NCBI RefSeq assembly: GCF_000308615.1
Contig: NZ_BAGB01000012.1
Span: 62,001 to 126,000 of the forward strand
DNA: 64,000 nucleotides
Direction: 5' to 3'
Source of the DNA: Nocardia jiangxiensis NBRC 101359
GTDB taxonomy: Bacteria; Actinomycetota; Actinomycetes; Mycobacteriales; Mycobacteriaceae
A model generated the notes under the pieces. The model was not told the origin of the DNA. It searched no databases and saw only the letters and a list, made by a program, of their open reading frames with translations. Below, one piece after another: positions 15,280-25,094 of the stretch (position 1 is the stretch's first letter; the number at the start of each line of letters is the position of its first letter). Both the position numbers and the translations under genes were made by a program.

Positions 15280-15852
15280 ATGGGAATGAACTACCTACAT
15301 CGAGTGCTGTGCCGCTCCGCATTGTGGGAGCGCACGAGCGTGAAGAAGATCGTGCCGTGGGCGCTGGCGGGTCTGGATCTGGGCGACTCCGCGCTGGAGA
15401 TCGGTCCCGGATACGGCGCCGATGTCAGGGCGCTGCGCGCTCGCGCGGCGACACTCACCGGAGTCGAGATCGATCCCGAACTGGCGGCCGGTCTGCGGAG
15501 CAGGCACGGTGAGCGGCTGCGCGTGGTCCAGGGCGATGGTGCGGCAATGCCGTTGCCGGAGAACGAGTTCAGCTCGGTCGTCTGTTTCACGATGCTGCAT
15601 CATGTGTCCTCGCCCTCCCGGCAGGACGAACTGTTCGCCGAGGCGCTGCGGGTGCTGCGCCCCGGCGGAGTGTTCGCGGGCAGCGACGGCCTGGATCAGT
15701 TGCCGTTCCGGCTGATGCACGTGGGCGACACCTGCGTGCCGGTACCCCCGGAGACGATCACCGAGCGCCTGGCCCGCATCGGATTCACCGACATCGAGGT
15801 CGACAAACGATTGTCCAGCTTCCGTTTTCGCGCACGACGCCCCGGGAGTTAG
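15280..15852 (+). CDS. Class I SAM-dependent methyltransferase
   Basis: A 190-residue protein of the methyltransferase-11 type. Motif I is A-L-E-I-G-P-G-Y-G-A-D, the acidic residue ending strand 2 lies in G-V-E-I-D-P, and the post-motif region reads G-D-G-A-A-M-P-L-P. The strand-4 region gives V-V-C-F-T-M-L-H-H-V. The substrate is unknown. The 3' end runs directly into the decayed permease on the opposite strand, so that permease was truncated where this gene ends. Confidence 0.85.
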   Translation: MGMNYLHRVLCRSALWERTSVKKIVPWALAGLDLGDSALEIGPGYGADVRALRARAATLTGVEIDPELAAGLRSRHGERLRVVQGDGAAMPLPENEFSSVVCFTMLHHVSSPSRQDELFAEALRVLRPGGVFAGSDGLDQLPFRLMHVGDTCVPVPPETITERLARIGFTDIEVDKRLSSFRFRARRPGS

Positions 15853-16091
15853 ACCGCGCCGCGGGAACGGCGGTGAAGAACATCCCCTGCACGACGATCA
15901 CCGGCAGGAAATACTGCGCGTAGTCGTAGCCGACGACCGCCATCGAATAGCGCAGCGGTAAATAGAAAGAAATGAAGAACATCATCGGGGCGAGGAATCC
16001 GAACGCCAGATCTCGCTCGCGCAGTGCGAACCGCCCGCTCGCTCAGCGCGATCCACTGACCGCGCCGAGCGGAGGCGAAGTGATTCGTCAT
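15853..16091 (-). pseudogene. Third ABC-2 permease, truncated and frameshifted remnant
   Basis: An ATG at 16091 opens M-T-N-H-F-A-S-A-R-R-G. After R-A-V-R-T-A the frame changes, and another frame continues as D-L-A-F-G-F-L-A-P-M-M-F-F-I-S-F-Y and G-M-F-F-T-A-V. This is closely similar to the intact permease at 17739 (D-L-A-F-G-F-L-A-P-M-I-F-F). Homology ends at the methyltransferase stop, leaving about 80 of some 255 residues. One frameshift and loss of two-thirds of the gene make it non-functional. It looks like a paralogue of the intact permease gene, perhaps from a duplication. Confidence 0.7.
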
Positions 16092-16180
16092 CGGTTCACC
16101 TCTCCCCGCTCGGCCTGTCGATCCCGTACGGTCGCGCGGACGAAACACATTGTTCGCACCGGCTATCTCCGCCCCGGATG

Positions 16181-16972
16181 CTATTTGCGGAAGCTGCGAA
16201 TGATCTGCCCGCCGAATACGATCGTCAGTCCCACCGACCACAGTGCCGTGTACAACACCGGCAGGGCCACTGGTCCGCCGGAGATGAGACCGCGCATCGC
16301 GTCGATCGCCACACTCATCGGCTGAGCCCGGACCACCGGTTGCAGGAAGCCCGGATACTGGTCCACCGGAACGAATCCCGAATTGAAGAACATGCCGAGC
16401 AGGATCAGAATCGAGGACAGTTCCACGATCTTCGCGCCCGCGCGGCTCATCGCCAGGGCCATCACCATCGTCGCGAATCCCACCACGAGCAGCACGGGGA
16501 CGAGCAGCGCGCCGAGCACCGACAACAGACCGGTGTGCCAGCGCAGCCCGAGCAGCGCACCGATCAGGAGCAGCAGCACCGTCGCGCCGAGCGTGCGCGC
16601 GCATTCGGCGAGCAGTCTGCCCGCCGGGATGGCTGCCCGGTGGCCCGGCAGCGCCCGCCAGCGGTCCAGCAGGCCGTTCTCGGCCTCCGCGTGCAGCGAG
16701 GTGCCGCTCGCCATCGCGCCGAACATCGTGGCCGTCACCGCGACCAGCGGAACGAAGCCCTCGATACTCGCCCGTCCGGAGGACGCGGACAGGAATCTGC
16801 TCAGCACCAGTTGGTACATCAGCAGCAGCACGGTCGGGAAGATCAGCGACTGGACCATGATCTCGGGTTCGCGCTGCCAACGGCGCAGCAGTCGGCCGGC
16901 GTGGATCAGACTCTGCCCGACCAGCGATGCGTGCGTGGTCGCGGTGTCGTTCTGCTGTGTCGTCGTGGTCAT
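16181..16972 (-). CDS. ABC-2 type transporter permease (DrrB-like)
   Basis: A 263-residue membrane protein with six hydrophobic segments and the ABC-2 pattern (Q-S-L-I-F-P-T-V-L-L-L-M-Y near the start, Y-P-G-F-L-Q-P-V-V-R-A-Q-P before the last segments). The ATG at 16972 overlaps the previous stop (ATGA). It is the last gene of a three-gene exporter operon behind an iron box. By position and regulation it probably exports the siderophore made by the neighbouring NRPS/PKS. Homologues also export antibiotics and lipids, so the substrate is inferred. Confidence 0.85.
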   Translation of the reverse strand: MTTTTQQNDTATTHASLVGQSLIHAGRLLRRWQREPEIMVQSLIFPTVLLLMYQLVLSRFLSASSGRASIEGFVPLVAVTATMFGAMASGTSLHAEAENGLLDRWRALPGHRAAIPAGRLLAECARTLGATVLLLLIGALLGLRWHTGLLSVLGALLVPVLLVVGFATMVMALAMSRAGAKIVELSSILILLGMFFNSGFVPVDQYPGFLQPVVRAQPMSVAIDAMRGLISGGPVALPVLYTALWSVGLTIVFGGQIIRSFRK

Positions 16973-17739
16973 CGTGCTCGCCTTCCGATCCGCGCCGACA
17001 CCGCGGTGAACACCGCGATCAAGGCGACCGCCCACGCCAGCGCCGAGCCCACCGAGTCGTACCGGCCCGCGGACAACGCGCGCAACGCGTCACTGCACAC
17101 CGATACCGGCTGCCACCGGACGATCGGCTGAATCCATCCCGGAAAGCCTTCCGCCGGAACGAATCCGGTCGAGGCCATGATCAGCAGCAGCTGTGGCAGC
17201 AGGAGGATCTGCCCGCCGATCTCGGGATTTCCGGTCGCGGTGCCGACCACGTCGGCGCCGATCACCACGCCGACGGCGAACAACAGCGCGAGAACCACGA
17301 ACACGACCGCGGTGCCGACGCCGTGGAATCGGAACCCGAAGATCGAACCGATCACCAGCGCACCGGCGATGGCCACCAACGCGCGCGAGGCGTTGGCCGA
17401 CATCCGCGCGGCCATGGGCACCCAGGGCCGCACGGGCATCGAGCGCAATCGCGTGCCCATTCCGCTCGAGGTGTCTAGGGCCGCGCGGTCGGCGGCCGAC
17501 ATGGCGGTGAAGAACATGCCCTGCAGGACGATCACCGGCAGCAGGTACTGCGCGTAGTTCATCCCGGACCGCTCCATCGAATGCCGCAGCGGCACATAGA
17601 AACACATGAAGAAGATCATCGGCGCGAGGAATCCGAAAGCCAGGTCGCCCTCTCGGATCGCGGCGCGCACGGTGCGGCCGCTGAGTGTGCGCCACTGCAG
17701 GCCGGTCGGTGGCAGCGCGATGCTGGCCTGTTCGCTCAT
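16969..17739 (-). CDS. ABC-2 type transporter permease, second subunit
   Basis: A 256-residue six-segment ABC-2 permease, paralogous to the next gene and to the remnant at 15853-16091. Typical stretches are F-G-F-L-A-P-M-I-F-F, G-M-F-F-T-A-M-S-A and F-P-G-W-I-Q-P-I-V-R-W-Q-P. The ATG at 17739 and the stop at 16969 both overlap neighbours by four bases, indicating coupled translation of a 1:1:1 complex. Two different permeases plus one ATPase match DrrABC-type exporters. Confidence 0.85.
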   Translation of the reverse strand: MSEQASIALPPTGLQWRTLSGRTVRAAIREGDLAFGFLAPMIFFMCFYVPLRHSMERSGMNYAQYLLPVIVLQGMFFTAMSAADRAALDTSSGMGTRLRSMPVRPWVPMAARMSANASRALVAIAGALVIGSIFGFRFHGVGTAVVFVVLALLFAVGVVIGADVVGTATGNPEIGGQILLLPQLLLIMASTGFVPAEGFPGWIQPIVRWQPVSVCSDALRALSAGRYDSVGSALAWAVALIAVFTAVSARIGRRAR

Positions 17740-18719
17740 GCCTGCACCGCTTCGGCGTCGGAATTCGCGTCGGACCTGGTCAGCTTGACGAACACCTCGT
17801 CCAGCGACGGACGGCGAAGGGCGATGTCCACCAACTCGATTCCGGCGGCCGAGATGCGTTCCAGCGCCGCGGTCAACGTCGCGGCTCCGCCCGGAGCGGG
17901 CACCGAGACGCGGTCCCCGGCGTCGGCGATGGTGACCTCTCCCAGACCGGCCATGGCGTTCGCCACCGCGGGGATGTCCGAGGACTCCACCGGCACGACC
18001 TCGCAATAGCTGGGCCCCGAGCGCGCTTTCAGATCGTTGGCCGTGCCCTCCGCGATGACTCGGCCCTTGTCGATGACGATGATGTTGTCGCTCAGCACAT
18101 CGGCTTCCTCGAGGTACTGGGTGGTCAGCAGCACCGTGACGCCCTCGTGCCGCAGATCGCGCACCAGTGACCAGACCGCTTGGCGGCTCACCGGATCCAG
18201 TCCGGTGGTCGGCTCGTCCAGGAACACCACCTTGGGCAGCCGGACCAGACCGCAGGCGATGTCGATGCGTCGGCGCATACCGCCCGAGTACTGGCCGACG
18301 CGCCGGTCGGCGGCCTCCTCCAGATCGAACTGGGTGAGCAGTTCCGCCGCCCGCTGCTTGCTGGCCTTGCTGCCCATCCCCAGCAGACGGCCGAACAGTA
18401 CGAGGTTCTCCCGCCCGGTCAGCAGGTCGTCCAACGCCGCGTACTGTCCGGTGAGCATGATCGATGCGCGAACCGACGCGGCATCGCGCACCACATCGAA
18501 TCCGGCGACCGTCGCGCGCCCCGCATCCGGCCGGACCAGGGTGGACAGCACCGATACCGTCGTCGTCTTACCCGCCCCGTTCGGTCCGAGCACACCCAGA
18601 ACGCTGCCCACCGGTGCGGTGAAACTGACTCCCTGGAGGGCGTGCACGGCACCGAATCGTTTCTCGACGCCTTCGACGACCACGGCCTCGGCGTTTGCCT
18701 GCGTTGGAACCGCAGCCAC
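17736..18719 (-). CDS. ABC transporter ATPase (DrrA family)
   Basis: A 327-residue ATPase powering the two ABC-2 permeases. Walker A is G-P-N-G-A-G-K-T, the signature Y-S-G-G-M-R-R-R, and Walker B V-V-F-L-D-E-P-T-T-G-L-D-P, followed by the C-terminal DrrA domain ending R-R-P-S-L-D-E-V-F. A GTG at 18719 has a GGGAGGA ribosome-binding site four bases before it. A near-perfect iron box lies about 100 bases upstream, independent of the biosynthetic operon promoter, so the exporter should be induced by iron limitation on its own transcript. Confidence 0.9.
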   Translation of the reverse strand: MAAVPTQANAEAVVVEGVEKRFGAVHALQGVSFTAPVGSVLGVLGPNGAGKTTTVSVLSTLVRPDAGRATVAGFDVVRDAASVRASIMLTGQYAALDDLLTGRENLVLFGRLLGMGSKASKQRAAELLTQFDLEEAADRRVGQYSGGMRRRIDIACGLVRLPKVVFLDEPTTGLDPVSRQAVWSLVRDLRHEGVTVLLTTQYLEEADVLSDNIIVIDKGRVIAEGTANDLKARSGPSYCEVVPVESSDIPAVANAMAGLGEVTIADAGDRVSVPAPGGAATLTAALERISAAGIELVDIALRRPSLDEVFVKLTRSDANSDAEAVQA

Positions 18720-18817
18720 AGGATCCTCCCAACTCTTCTTCGCGAACTAACTGCTACCCGTCCGAAAACCCACCGCCGGAGCCGAACTCGGATCGAACGG
18801 AGTTCGGCCCGGATATG

Positions 18818-18836
18818 TAAGGTTAGGCTAACCATA
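18818..18836. promoter_or_regulatory. Iron box (IdeR/DtxR type) of exporter operon
   Basis: TAAGGTTAGGCTAACCATA matches the consensus TTAGGTTAGGCTAACCTAA at 16 of 19 positions and contains a 13-base palindrome. It lies between the end of the NRPS operon and the exporter ATPase start, about 100 bases before the latter. Iron-loaded IdeR/DtxR would repress here. Confidence 0.85.
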
Positions 18837-18893
18837 ACAAAATACTCGGTGGTCGGGTAAGGGGTGACGGATATCGGGAACCCGGCGGCCGGA

Positions 18894-21800
18894 TCATCGA
18901 GTGGCTCGGGCGGCGCGTCGCCGCTGTGCTCGTGCCGCGACGCGCTGGGCCGCGGTGACCACCCGCACCGGCCGCAGCGTGTGCGCCAGCCGGTACGGCG
19001 TCGGGCTCCGGTACAGCTCGGCGAGCGAGAAGTGCTGTCCCAGCTGATCTTCCAGCAGTGCGTGCGCGCGGATCGCACTGATCGACGTGCCGCCCAGGTC
19101 GAAGAAACTGTCGTGGATCCCGAACTCGCCGACGCGCAGCGCGGCACCGAACACCGAGGCGATCGTGGCGTCCAGTCCTCCGGTGTCCGAGCCCGCGCCG
19201 GCGTCGCCGGGTGCGTCGGTGGTGGCGACCTCGATGCGCACGGGCACGCCGAAGCGGTCGCGCACCGTGCCGAGGGCGCCGAGCACTCGGTCGCGCGAGG
19301 CCGCGTCGAGGCGCAGCACCAGATCGGTGGTCGTCGGGTCGGGGACGGCGAGCAATCCGGCGATCCGCGCCCCCCGAGGGTCGAGTCCGACCAGCGGATA
19401 AGGGGTTTCGCGACACAGGCACACATCCAGTGAGGCCAGTGCCTCGGCCGGATCCAGGGCGCGATAGCCGTTGGCCCGGCCCAGATCGCTCAGCGTACTG
19501 GCACGGTTCAGGCCGACGCCGTGCCAGGTCGACCAGGCGATCGACCGGGTGTGATGCCCGCGCGCCGCGAACTGTCCGGTGAGCGCGTCGAGATAGGCGT
19601 TGGCCGCCGCATATGCCGCGGCATGCGCCGCGCCGAATACGGCGTTGACCGAGGAGAATCCGATCCAGCGCAGATCAGGCCGCGAATCGCCCAGGCGCAT
19701 CAGGGTTTCGGCGACCGATGCCTTGGCGGTGAGTGCGGTGTCGAAATCCTCGGCCGTCGATTCGGCCAGCGGATGTTCGGCGAAATGTCCGGCGAGGTGG
19801 ATCACGCCGTCCAGGCGTCGCCCGAAATCCGTCTCCGCTGCCTCGACGCACCGCCGCAGGGCTTCGGCGTCGGTCGGATCCAGGACGGCGTGGCGGATTC
19901 CGTCCGAATCGGCGGGGGCTTCGGAGCGGCCGATCACCAGCAGCCGCAACCCGTATCGGCGTCGCAGGTGTGCGGTGACCAAGGTGCCGACACCGCCGCG
20001 GCCACCGCTGACCAGATAGAAATCACCCGGCGTGGGCGGTTCGGCGTCCAGCGGGGTCGTACTGCGCAGCAGCCGGGGTACGAATCGGCCATCTCGCAGC
20101 GCGACCACCGGATCACCTGTGCTGCTGGCGATTTCGCGGGCGAGGGTTTCGGAGGAGACCGATGCGGCGGTGTCGATGTGGCGCATGTGCAACTGCTCGA
20201 GTTCGGCTCGCGCGGTTTCCACCAGTGCGGCGCACGCCGCGTGCAGTGGGTCGGCCGCCGTGCCGACGGCGAACGCCGCCTTGGTCACCACGGTCACCGA
20301 GGCGCCGGGCGGGCACTCGGACAGTGCGGTGGCCAGGGCCGCCAATACCTGTGCGGGCGTGGCGGTGTCGTCCACCGTGGCTGCCTCGGCGGGCGCGCCC
20401 TCGACGGCGCCGACGGTGATCACCGTGCCTGGGTCCGATGGTGCATCGGCCTCGAGTCGTCTGGGCGTCCAGGTCAGGTCGAAGAAATGGTCGGCGACGG
20501 TGCCCGCATCTCCGGCCGCGACGCCCAGGGCCGCGAGATCGGCTGTGAGGGCGGCGAATTCGCCGCGCTCATAACGTTCGCGCAGGGCCGAACGCTGGAT
20601 CTTGCCGATTTCGGTCTTGGTGATCACGCCCTCGGGCAACGGCAGCACCACGGCGGGTGAAACACCCACTGTCGCAACGACGGCGGCCCGGATCACCGAT
20701 ACCGCCGAAGCGGCGTCGTCGTTGTCCGCGAGACGGCAGAACACGATCAGTTGCTCCCCGTCGCCCTGCTGCACCGCGCACGCGGCCGACCAGGAGGTCA
20801 GGGTGCAGTCCAGCCGATCGACCGCGGCTTCGATCTCGTGGCACGGGTAGTTGACGCCGTTGATGATGACGACATCCTTGGCCCGGCCGGTGATCTGCAG
20901 GCTGCCGACGTCGTCGATGCGACCCAGATCGCCGGTGTCGAACCAGCCCTCGGCATCGAAGGCGGCCGAGTTCTGCTGCGGCAGATTGCGATAGCCGCGC
21001 GTCACGGTGGCTCCGGACACTTGCAGACGGCCGACCTCGCCGGTCGCGAGCAGCCGATCCGCGTCGTCCACGATGCGGATTCGGCATCCCGGAATCGGCG
21101 CGCCCAGGTGCGCGAAGGTGTCCGCGCGCGAGGTGGCACTGCGGAACCGGGGCGAATACACCACGCCGGAACAGGTTTCGGACATACCCCAGACCGGGAC
21201 CATGGTGTCGGCGGCCAGGCCGTGCGGAGTCAGCGCGTCCAGGAACGCCGCCGCGACCGCGGGCGCGATGGCCTCTCCGGCATTCAGGGTCATCCGGAGT
21301 GCGGAAAGGTCCCAGCTGCGTTCGGGTGATGCGCCGACAGCCTCGCTGACCAGGCCGAACGCGAAGTTCGGGGCCCAGGTGCCGGTCACCCGGTAGCGGT
21401 CCATGACATCGAGCCAGCGCAGCGGGTCGGCGAGAATCCAGTCCGTCGGGGCGTGGATCTGATCGACGCCGTGGTAGACGTCGCGCAGATGCCACATCAC
21501 CACGCCGCCGACGTGATCCAGCGGCATCCAGTTGAACGAGACGTACGAGTCGGTGAAATCCTCCACGGTGCGCAGGGATTCGCCGCGCCGCAGGATATTG
21601 CCGTGCGTCAGCTCGACGCCCTTGGGCGCCCCGGTGCTGCCGGAGGTGAACATCAGCAGCGCGACGTCGTCGGGGCCGAGTTTCGGCAGCTCTCGGGACG
21701 AACGGTTGTCCGGATTCGCGGAGCCGCGCGAGTACGCCTCGATGCCGATGGCGCGCACCGGATCTCCGTCCGGAGTGTGCCACCTGCGCAGCGTGTCGTA

Positions 21801-24800
21801 CTCGTCGCGTCCGGCCAGCACGATCGGCTGTTCCAGGTTCTGCCAGATGCGCAGGAACCGATCGCGCGCCGGACTCGGCGTGGCGTAGTCGACCGGGGCG
21901 GCAATGGGTGCGGCGACCAGGCCCGCCAGCAGACACGCCCACACGCCGACCAGGAAATCCTCGGTGTCGCGGGCCTGCAGGACGACCGGGTCGCCGGTCC
22001 GGCTGCCGCCGTCGAGCAGAGCCTCGGCCAGAGCGGTTGCCCGCGAGAGCAGTTCGCCGTAGTTCGAGACGGTCTCGGTGTCGGTGGCGCGCAGATGCCG
22101 GATGCTGCCGCTGCCACCGGCGGCGGCCACCAGCGCCGGGCCCAGGGCGGTCCAGCGCGGTTCGGGTTGCGGACCGCCGTCGGATAGCGCGGGACCGGTG
22201 CCGGGGACGTCCTCGCCGTTCGCTGTGGCAGCCGCGGCCGGGACGGCCGTGCGGCGCAGGGGCGGCGGCAGCGGTTTGCCGGTGGTCGCGGTGGTGGCGC
22301 CCGCCGCGACGGCCGCCGCGGTGATGCGTTCGGTCTCCACCGCGTCGAGTACGGGGATACGTTGCAGCGCAACGGTATCGATGCCGCCGGTCGCGTCGAG
22401 CGGCAGTGCGCCGGGGAGGGTGACCACGGCGTCCGGGACGAGTGCGCGCGGCACGTCGTCGTCGAGCAGGCGCAGCACCGCGCGCCCATCGATGGCGGTG
22501 GCCCGCGAGACGTAGGCGATGGTTTCGCGCAGACCCGCGGCGTTCGTGCGGGACAACACGGCGGCTTCGCGCAACTGCGGCAGGGTCAGCAGCGCATCGC
22601 GCACGCGGGCGGCGAGCGCCGGACCTCGCCCGGTCCAGACGGCGGTGTCGGCGCGGTTGGTGTCGATACGCAGTCGCGTCCCGGTGATGGCGCCGCGCAA
22701 CCCGGTCGGTTCGGCATCGATGTGGACATCGCCACGGAAGCCGTGCGGCACGACCGCGCCGAAGTGGTCGCGCACGGTCAGTTCGCCGGGGCTGTACGCG
22801 CTCGCGTCGGCGTCGACTCGCAGGTACCAGCCGCGAGCCTCGTCGCCGTAGACGGTGTGGGTGTGCACGGGGGCGGCGACGGATTCGCCGACGGCGATCG
22901 CCGCGCCTTCGAAACCGGACAGTTCCGCGCCGGAGCCGAGCGCTACATCGGTGTCACCTGGTGTCGGTGTGTCGTTGATCTGACCGAATTCGCTTGCGGC
23001 CCAGAGTACGTCCGCGGCGTGCGCGGCATCGCCGAGCCAGATCGTCCGATTCGCGTCGCCGGGGAACCACGTCCGCATGGTCTGCACCTGCGCGGCCACG
23101 GCTGCGCGATCCAGTAGCACTCGGCCGTCGATGGCGGTCGTGAGGATCGCGGGACGGTCGGGTGTCAGCTCCGCAGGCGGCAAGATAGTGGCGTCGCCGG
23201 ATTCGACACTGCCGGGTGCGCGCAGCGGGTGGACTCCCGGTGTTCGGAACCCGACGGCGTACCAGTTCTCGGCCCGGTACCAGCGGTTGGCCGCGGCGAT
23301 CTCCTGAGCCAGCGCCACATCCGAGTCACGCGGGTCCAGGGGGAGCCACACGCCGCCGCGACGCAGGATCGCGAGCGCGGCGATCAGCACGTCGCTCGAG
23401 CGCAGATGCCCGGCGGTCGCGACCACGTCGCCGGGACGCACCCCCGCCTCGTGCAGCACGGCCTCGTACCGCGCCACCGAGTCGGCGTCCGGGCGGAAAG
23501 ACGGTTCCGGCAACGACTCTCGTTGTCCGGAGAAGCGGGACAATATCGACTCGATGGTCGATCCGAATTGGTCGCGGCCAGGCGCGGCTTCGTCATCGGA
23601 GCGTAGGTCCGCCTCGGTATCTCGGCGAGTGCTCGAGTCGGGCAGCTCTGACTCCACGGGCGAGGTGAGCTCGCTGACGTCGGGTGCGGCGCTGCGCTCG
23701 GATGCCCGGTACGGTCGGCGCACGGGGGAGGCCGGCAGCACCGACTCGGCGGGCAGCGCGAGTCGGCCGAACTCCAGATCCGGTGCGGCGCAGCAGCTTC
23801 GCAGCATCGTGGTGAAGGTCTGCGCCAACCGTTCGACGGTGTCCGCGTCGAACAGATCGGTGCTGTAGACGATGGCCGCGCGCAGCCGATCGGGATGCTC
23901 CCAGATGTGCAGTTCGAGCTCGAACCGGGTGGAGCGCTCGTCCTCGTCGATGCGCACCACATCGAGGTCGGCGAAGCGAACCCGGGCGTCGGCGAAGTTC
24001 TGCAACGCGAACAGCAGCGGGAAGGTGACCTCGCCGGTGTCGTGGGTCCGGCGCAGGGCGGGCACGATCTGCTCGACGGGTGCGTCCTGGTGGGCGAAGA
24101 CGTCCATGGTCGCGGCGCGCACGCGCGAGAGCAGCGAACGGAAGGTCGGCTGCCCGCTCAGATCGACCGGGATCGGCAGCGTGTTGACGAACAGGCCGAT
24201 CAGATCGACGATCTGCGGATTGTCGCGATTGGCGAGCAGGGTTGCGGCGGTGACGTCGTCACAACCGCCGCTGGCCCGGGAGACGGTCGCGGCCCAGGCG
24301 GCCAGCAGCACCATGTAGAGCGTCGCGCCGTCGCCGCGGGCGAGCTGACGCGCGCCATCGGCCACCGTGGCGTCGATATCGAACTCGTGCCGCGCCCCGT
24401 TGGAGGTGCGCGTCGTCGAGCGCGGCCGGTCGGCCGGCACGGTGGAATCGGCGAGTCCGTGCGGGAACAGCCCGCGCCAATGCGCCAGCTCCGCGTCGAG
24501 CGCGGTCTGGTCGGTCCTGCCGTGCTGCCACTCGGAGTAGTCGGCGTATTGAATCTCCAACGTGGGCAACATAACCGGGACACCCGCGGTGCGCGCCTGA
24601 TAGAACGCGTCCAGTTCGCCGAGCAGAATCTTCAGCGACAGTCCGTCGACCACGATGTGGTGCACCACGATCGCGAGCAACCGGTCCTCGCCGCCGAGTT
24701 CGAGCAACCCCGCCCGCAGCGCACCGGGCTCGCCCAGGTCGAACGGCGCGTCGATGAGCTCGCGCAGTATCGCGGCGACGGCGGGCCGGTCGACCAGTTC

Positions 24801-25094
24801 GGCATCGGCCGCATCCCTGGCCTCGACGCGGTGCCGGTTCAGTTCGAACCCGCCGCGCGGATGCACCCGCTGCTGGAGTTCGCCGTCCACATCGGCGAAC
24901 GAGGTGCGCAACTGCTCCTGGCGGTCGATCACATCCGCGAACGCTCCGGCCAGCGCCGCGGCGTCCAGCGGTCCGCGAATGCGCAGCAGCAGCGGCACGT
25001 GATAGGACGGATCGCCCGGATCGAGCCTGTGCAGGAACCACATTCGCTGCTGGGCGAAGGAGGCGGGGAAGCTCAGCGTCTCCTGTTCGCTCAT
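18894..25094 (-). CDS. NRPS C - degenerate A - acyl-AMP ligase - KR - T
   Basis: A 2066-residue synthetase, last in the biosynthetic operon; its ATG overlaps the previous stop (ATGA). Domains: condensation (1-445, H-H-I-V-V-D-G near 147); an adenylation domain at about 530-920 with recognisable A2 and A10 remnants but no TSGSTG, YGPTE or YRTGD motifs; an acyl-AMP-ligase domain at about 980-1510 (T-S-G-S-T-G-A-P-K-G near 1148, N-W-M-P-L-D-H-V-G-G, F-D-T-G-D); a ketoreductase at about 1560-1900 (V-S-G-G-R-G-G-V-G near 1698; S-S-V-N and A-A-Y-A-A-A-N-A-Y as Ser/Tyr/Asn); and a carrier domain near 2001 (D-L-G-G-T-S). Ligase-KR-T order recalls keto-acid-activating depsipeptide modules, so it may add an alpha-hydroxy acid. 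No thioesterase follows, so release is unexplained. Confidence 0.85.
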   Translation of the reverse strand: MSEQETLSFPASFAQQRMWFLHRLDPGDPSYHVPLLLRIRGPLDAAALAGAFADVIDRQEQLRTSFADVDGELQQRVHPRGGFELNRHRVEARDAADAELVDRPAVAAILRELIDAPFDLGEPGALRAGLLELGGEDRLLAIVVHHIVVDGLSLKILLGELDAFYQARTAGVPVMLPTLEIQYADYSEWQHGRTDQTALDAELAHWRGLFPHGLADSTVPADRPRSTTRTSNGARHEFDIDATVADGARQLARGDGATLYMVLLAAWAATVSRASGGCDDVTAATLLANRDNPQIVDLIGLFVNTLPIPVDLSGQPTFRSLLSRVRAATMDVFAHQDAPVEQIVPALRRTHDTGEVTFPLLFALQNFADARVRFADLDVVRIDEDERSTRFELELHIWEHPDRLRAAIVYSTDLFDADTVERLAQTFTTMLRSCCAAPDLEFGRLALPAESVLPASPVRRPYRASERSAAPDVSELTSPVESELPDSSTRRDTEADLRSDDEAAPGRDQFGSTIESILSRFSGQRESLPEPSFRPDADSVARYEAVLHEAGVRPGDVVATAGHLRSSDVLIAALAILRRGGVWLPLDPRDSDVALAQEIAAANRWYRAENWYAVGFRTPGVHPLRAPGSVESGDATILPPAELTPDRPAILTTAIDGRVLLDRAAVAAQVQTMRTWFPGDANRTIWLGDAAHAADVLWAASEFGQINDTPTPGDTDVALGSGAELSGFEGAAIAVGESVAAPVHTHTVYGDEARGWYLRVDADASAYSPGELTVRDHFGAVVPHGFRGDVHIDAEPTGLRGAITGTRLRIDTNRADTAVWTGRGPALAARVRDALLTLPQLREAAVLSRTNAAGLRETIAYVSRATAIDGRAVLRLLDDDVPRALVPDAVVTLPGALPLDATGGIDTVALQRIPVLDAVETERITAAAVAAGATTATTGKPLPPPLRRTAVPAAAATANGEDVPGTGPALSDGGPQPEPRWTALGPALVAAAGGSGSIRHLRATDTETVSNYGELLSRATALAEALLDGGSRTGDPVVLQARDTEDFLVGVWACLLAGLVAAPIAAPVDYATPSPARDRFLRIWQNLEQPIVLAGRDEYDTLRRWHTPDGDPVRAIGIEAYSRGSANPDNRSSRELPKLGPDDVALLMFTSGSTGAPKGVELTHGNILRRGESLRTVEDFTDSYVSFNWMPLDHVGGVVMWHLRDVYHGVDQIHAPTDWILADPLRWLDVMDRYRVTGTWAPNFAFGLVSEAVGASPERSWDLSALRMTLNAGEAIAPAVAAAFLDALTPHGLAADTMVPVWGMSETCSGVVYSPRFRSATSRADTFAHLGAPIPGCRIRIVDDADRLLATGEVGRLQVSGATVTRGYRNLPQQNSAAFDAEGWFDTGDLGRIDDVGSLQITGRAKDVVIINGVNYPCHEIEAAVDRLDCTLTSWSAACAVQQGDGEQLIVFCRLADNDDAASAVSVIRAAVVATVGVSPAVVLPLPEGVITKTEIGKIQRSALRERYERGEFAALTADLAALGVAAGDAGTVADHFFDLTWTPRRLEADAPSDPGTVITVGAVEGAPAEAATVDDTATPAQVLAALATALSECPPGASVTVVTKAAFAVGTAADPLHAACAALVETARAELEQLHMRHIDTAASVSSETLAREIASSTGDPVVALRDGRFVPRLLRSTTPLDAEPPTPGDFYLVSGGRGGVGTLVTAHLRRRYGLRLLVIGRSEAPADSDGIRHAVLDPTDAEALRRCVEAAETDFGRRLDGVIHLAGHFAEHPLAESTAEDFDTALTAKASVAETLMRLGDSRPDLRWIGFSSVNAVFGAAHAAAYAAANAYLDALTGQFAARGHHTRSIAWSTWHGVGLNRASTLSDLGRANGYRALDPAEALASLDVCLCRETPYPLVGLDPRGARIAGLLAVPDPTTTDLVLRLDAASRDRVLGALGTVRDRFGVPVRIEVATTDAPGDAGAGSDTGGLDATIASVFGAALRVGEFGIHDSFFDLGGTSISAIRAHALLEDQLGQHFSLAELYRSPTPYRLAHTLRPVRVVTAAQRVAARAQRRRAARATR

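Noticed and set aside
16972..17035. Longer start for the exporter permease at 17035
   Set aside because: The added residues are a shadow of the upstream permease. The ATG at 16972 gives the ATGA overlap and a normal N-terminus.
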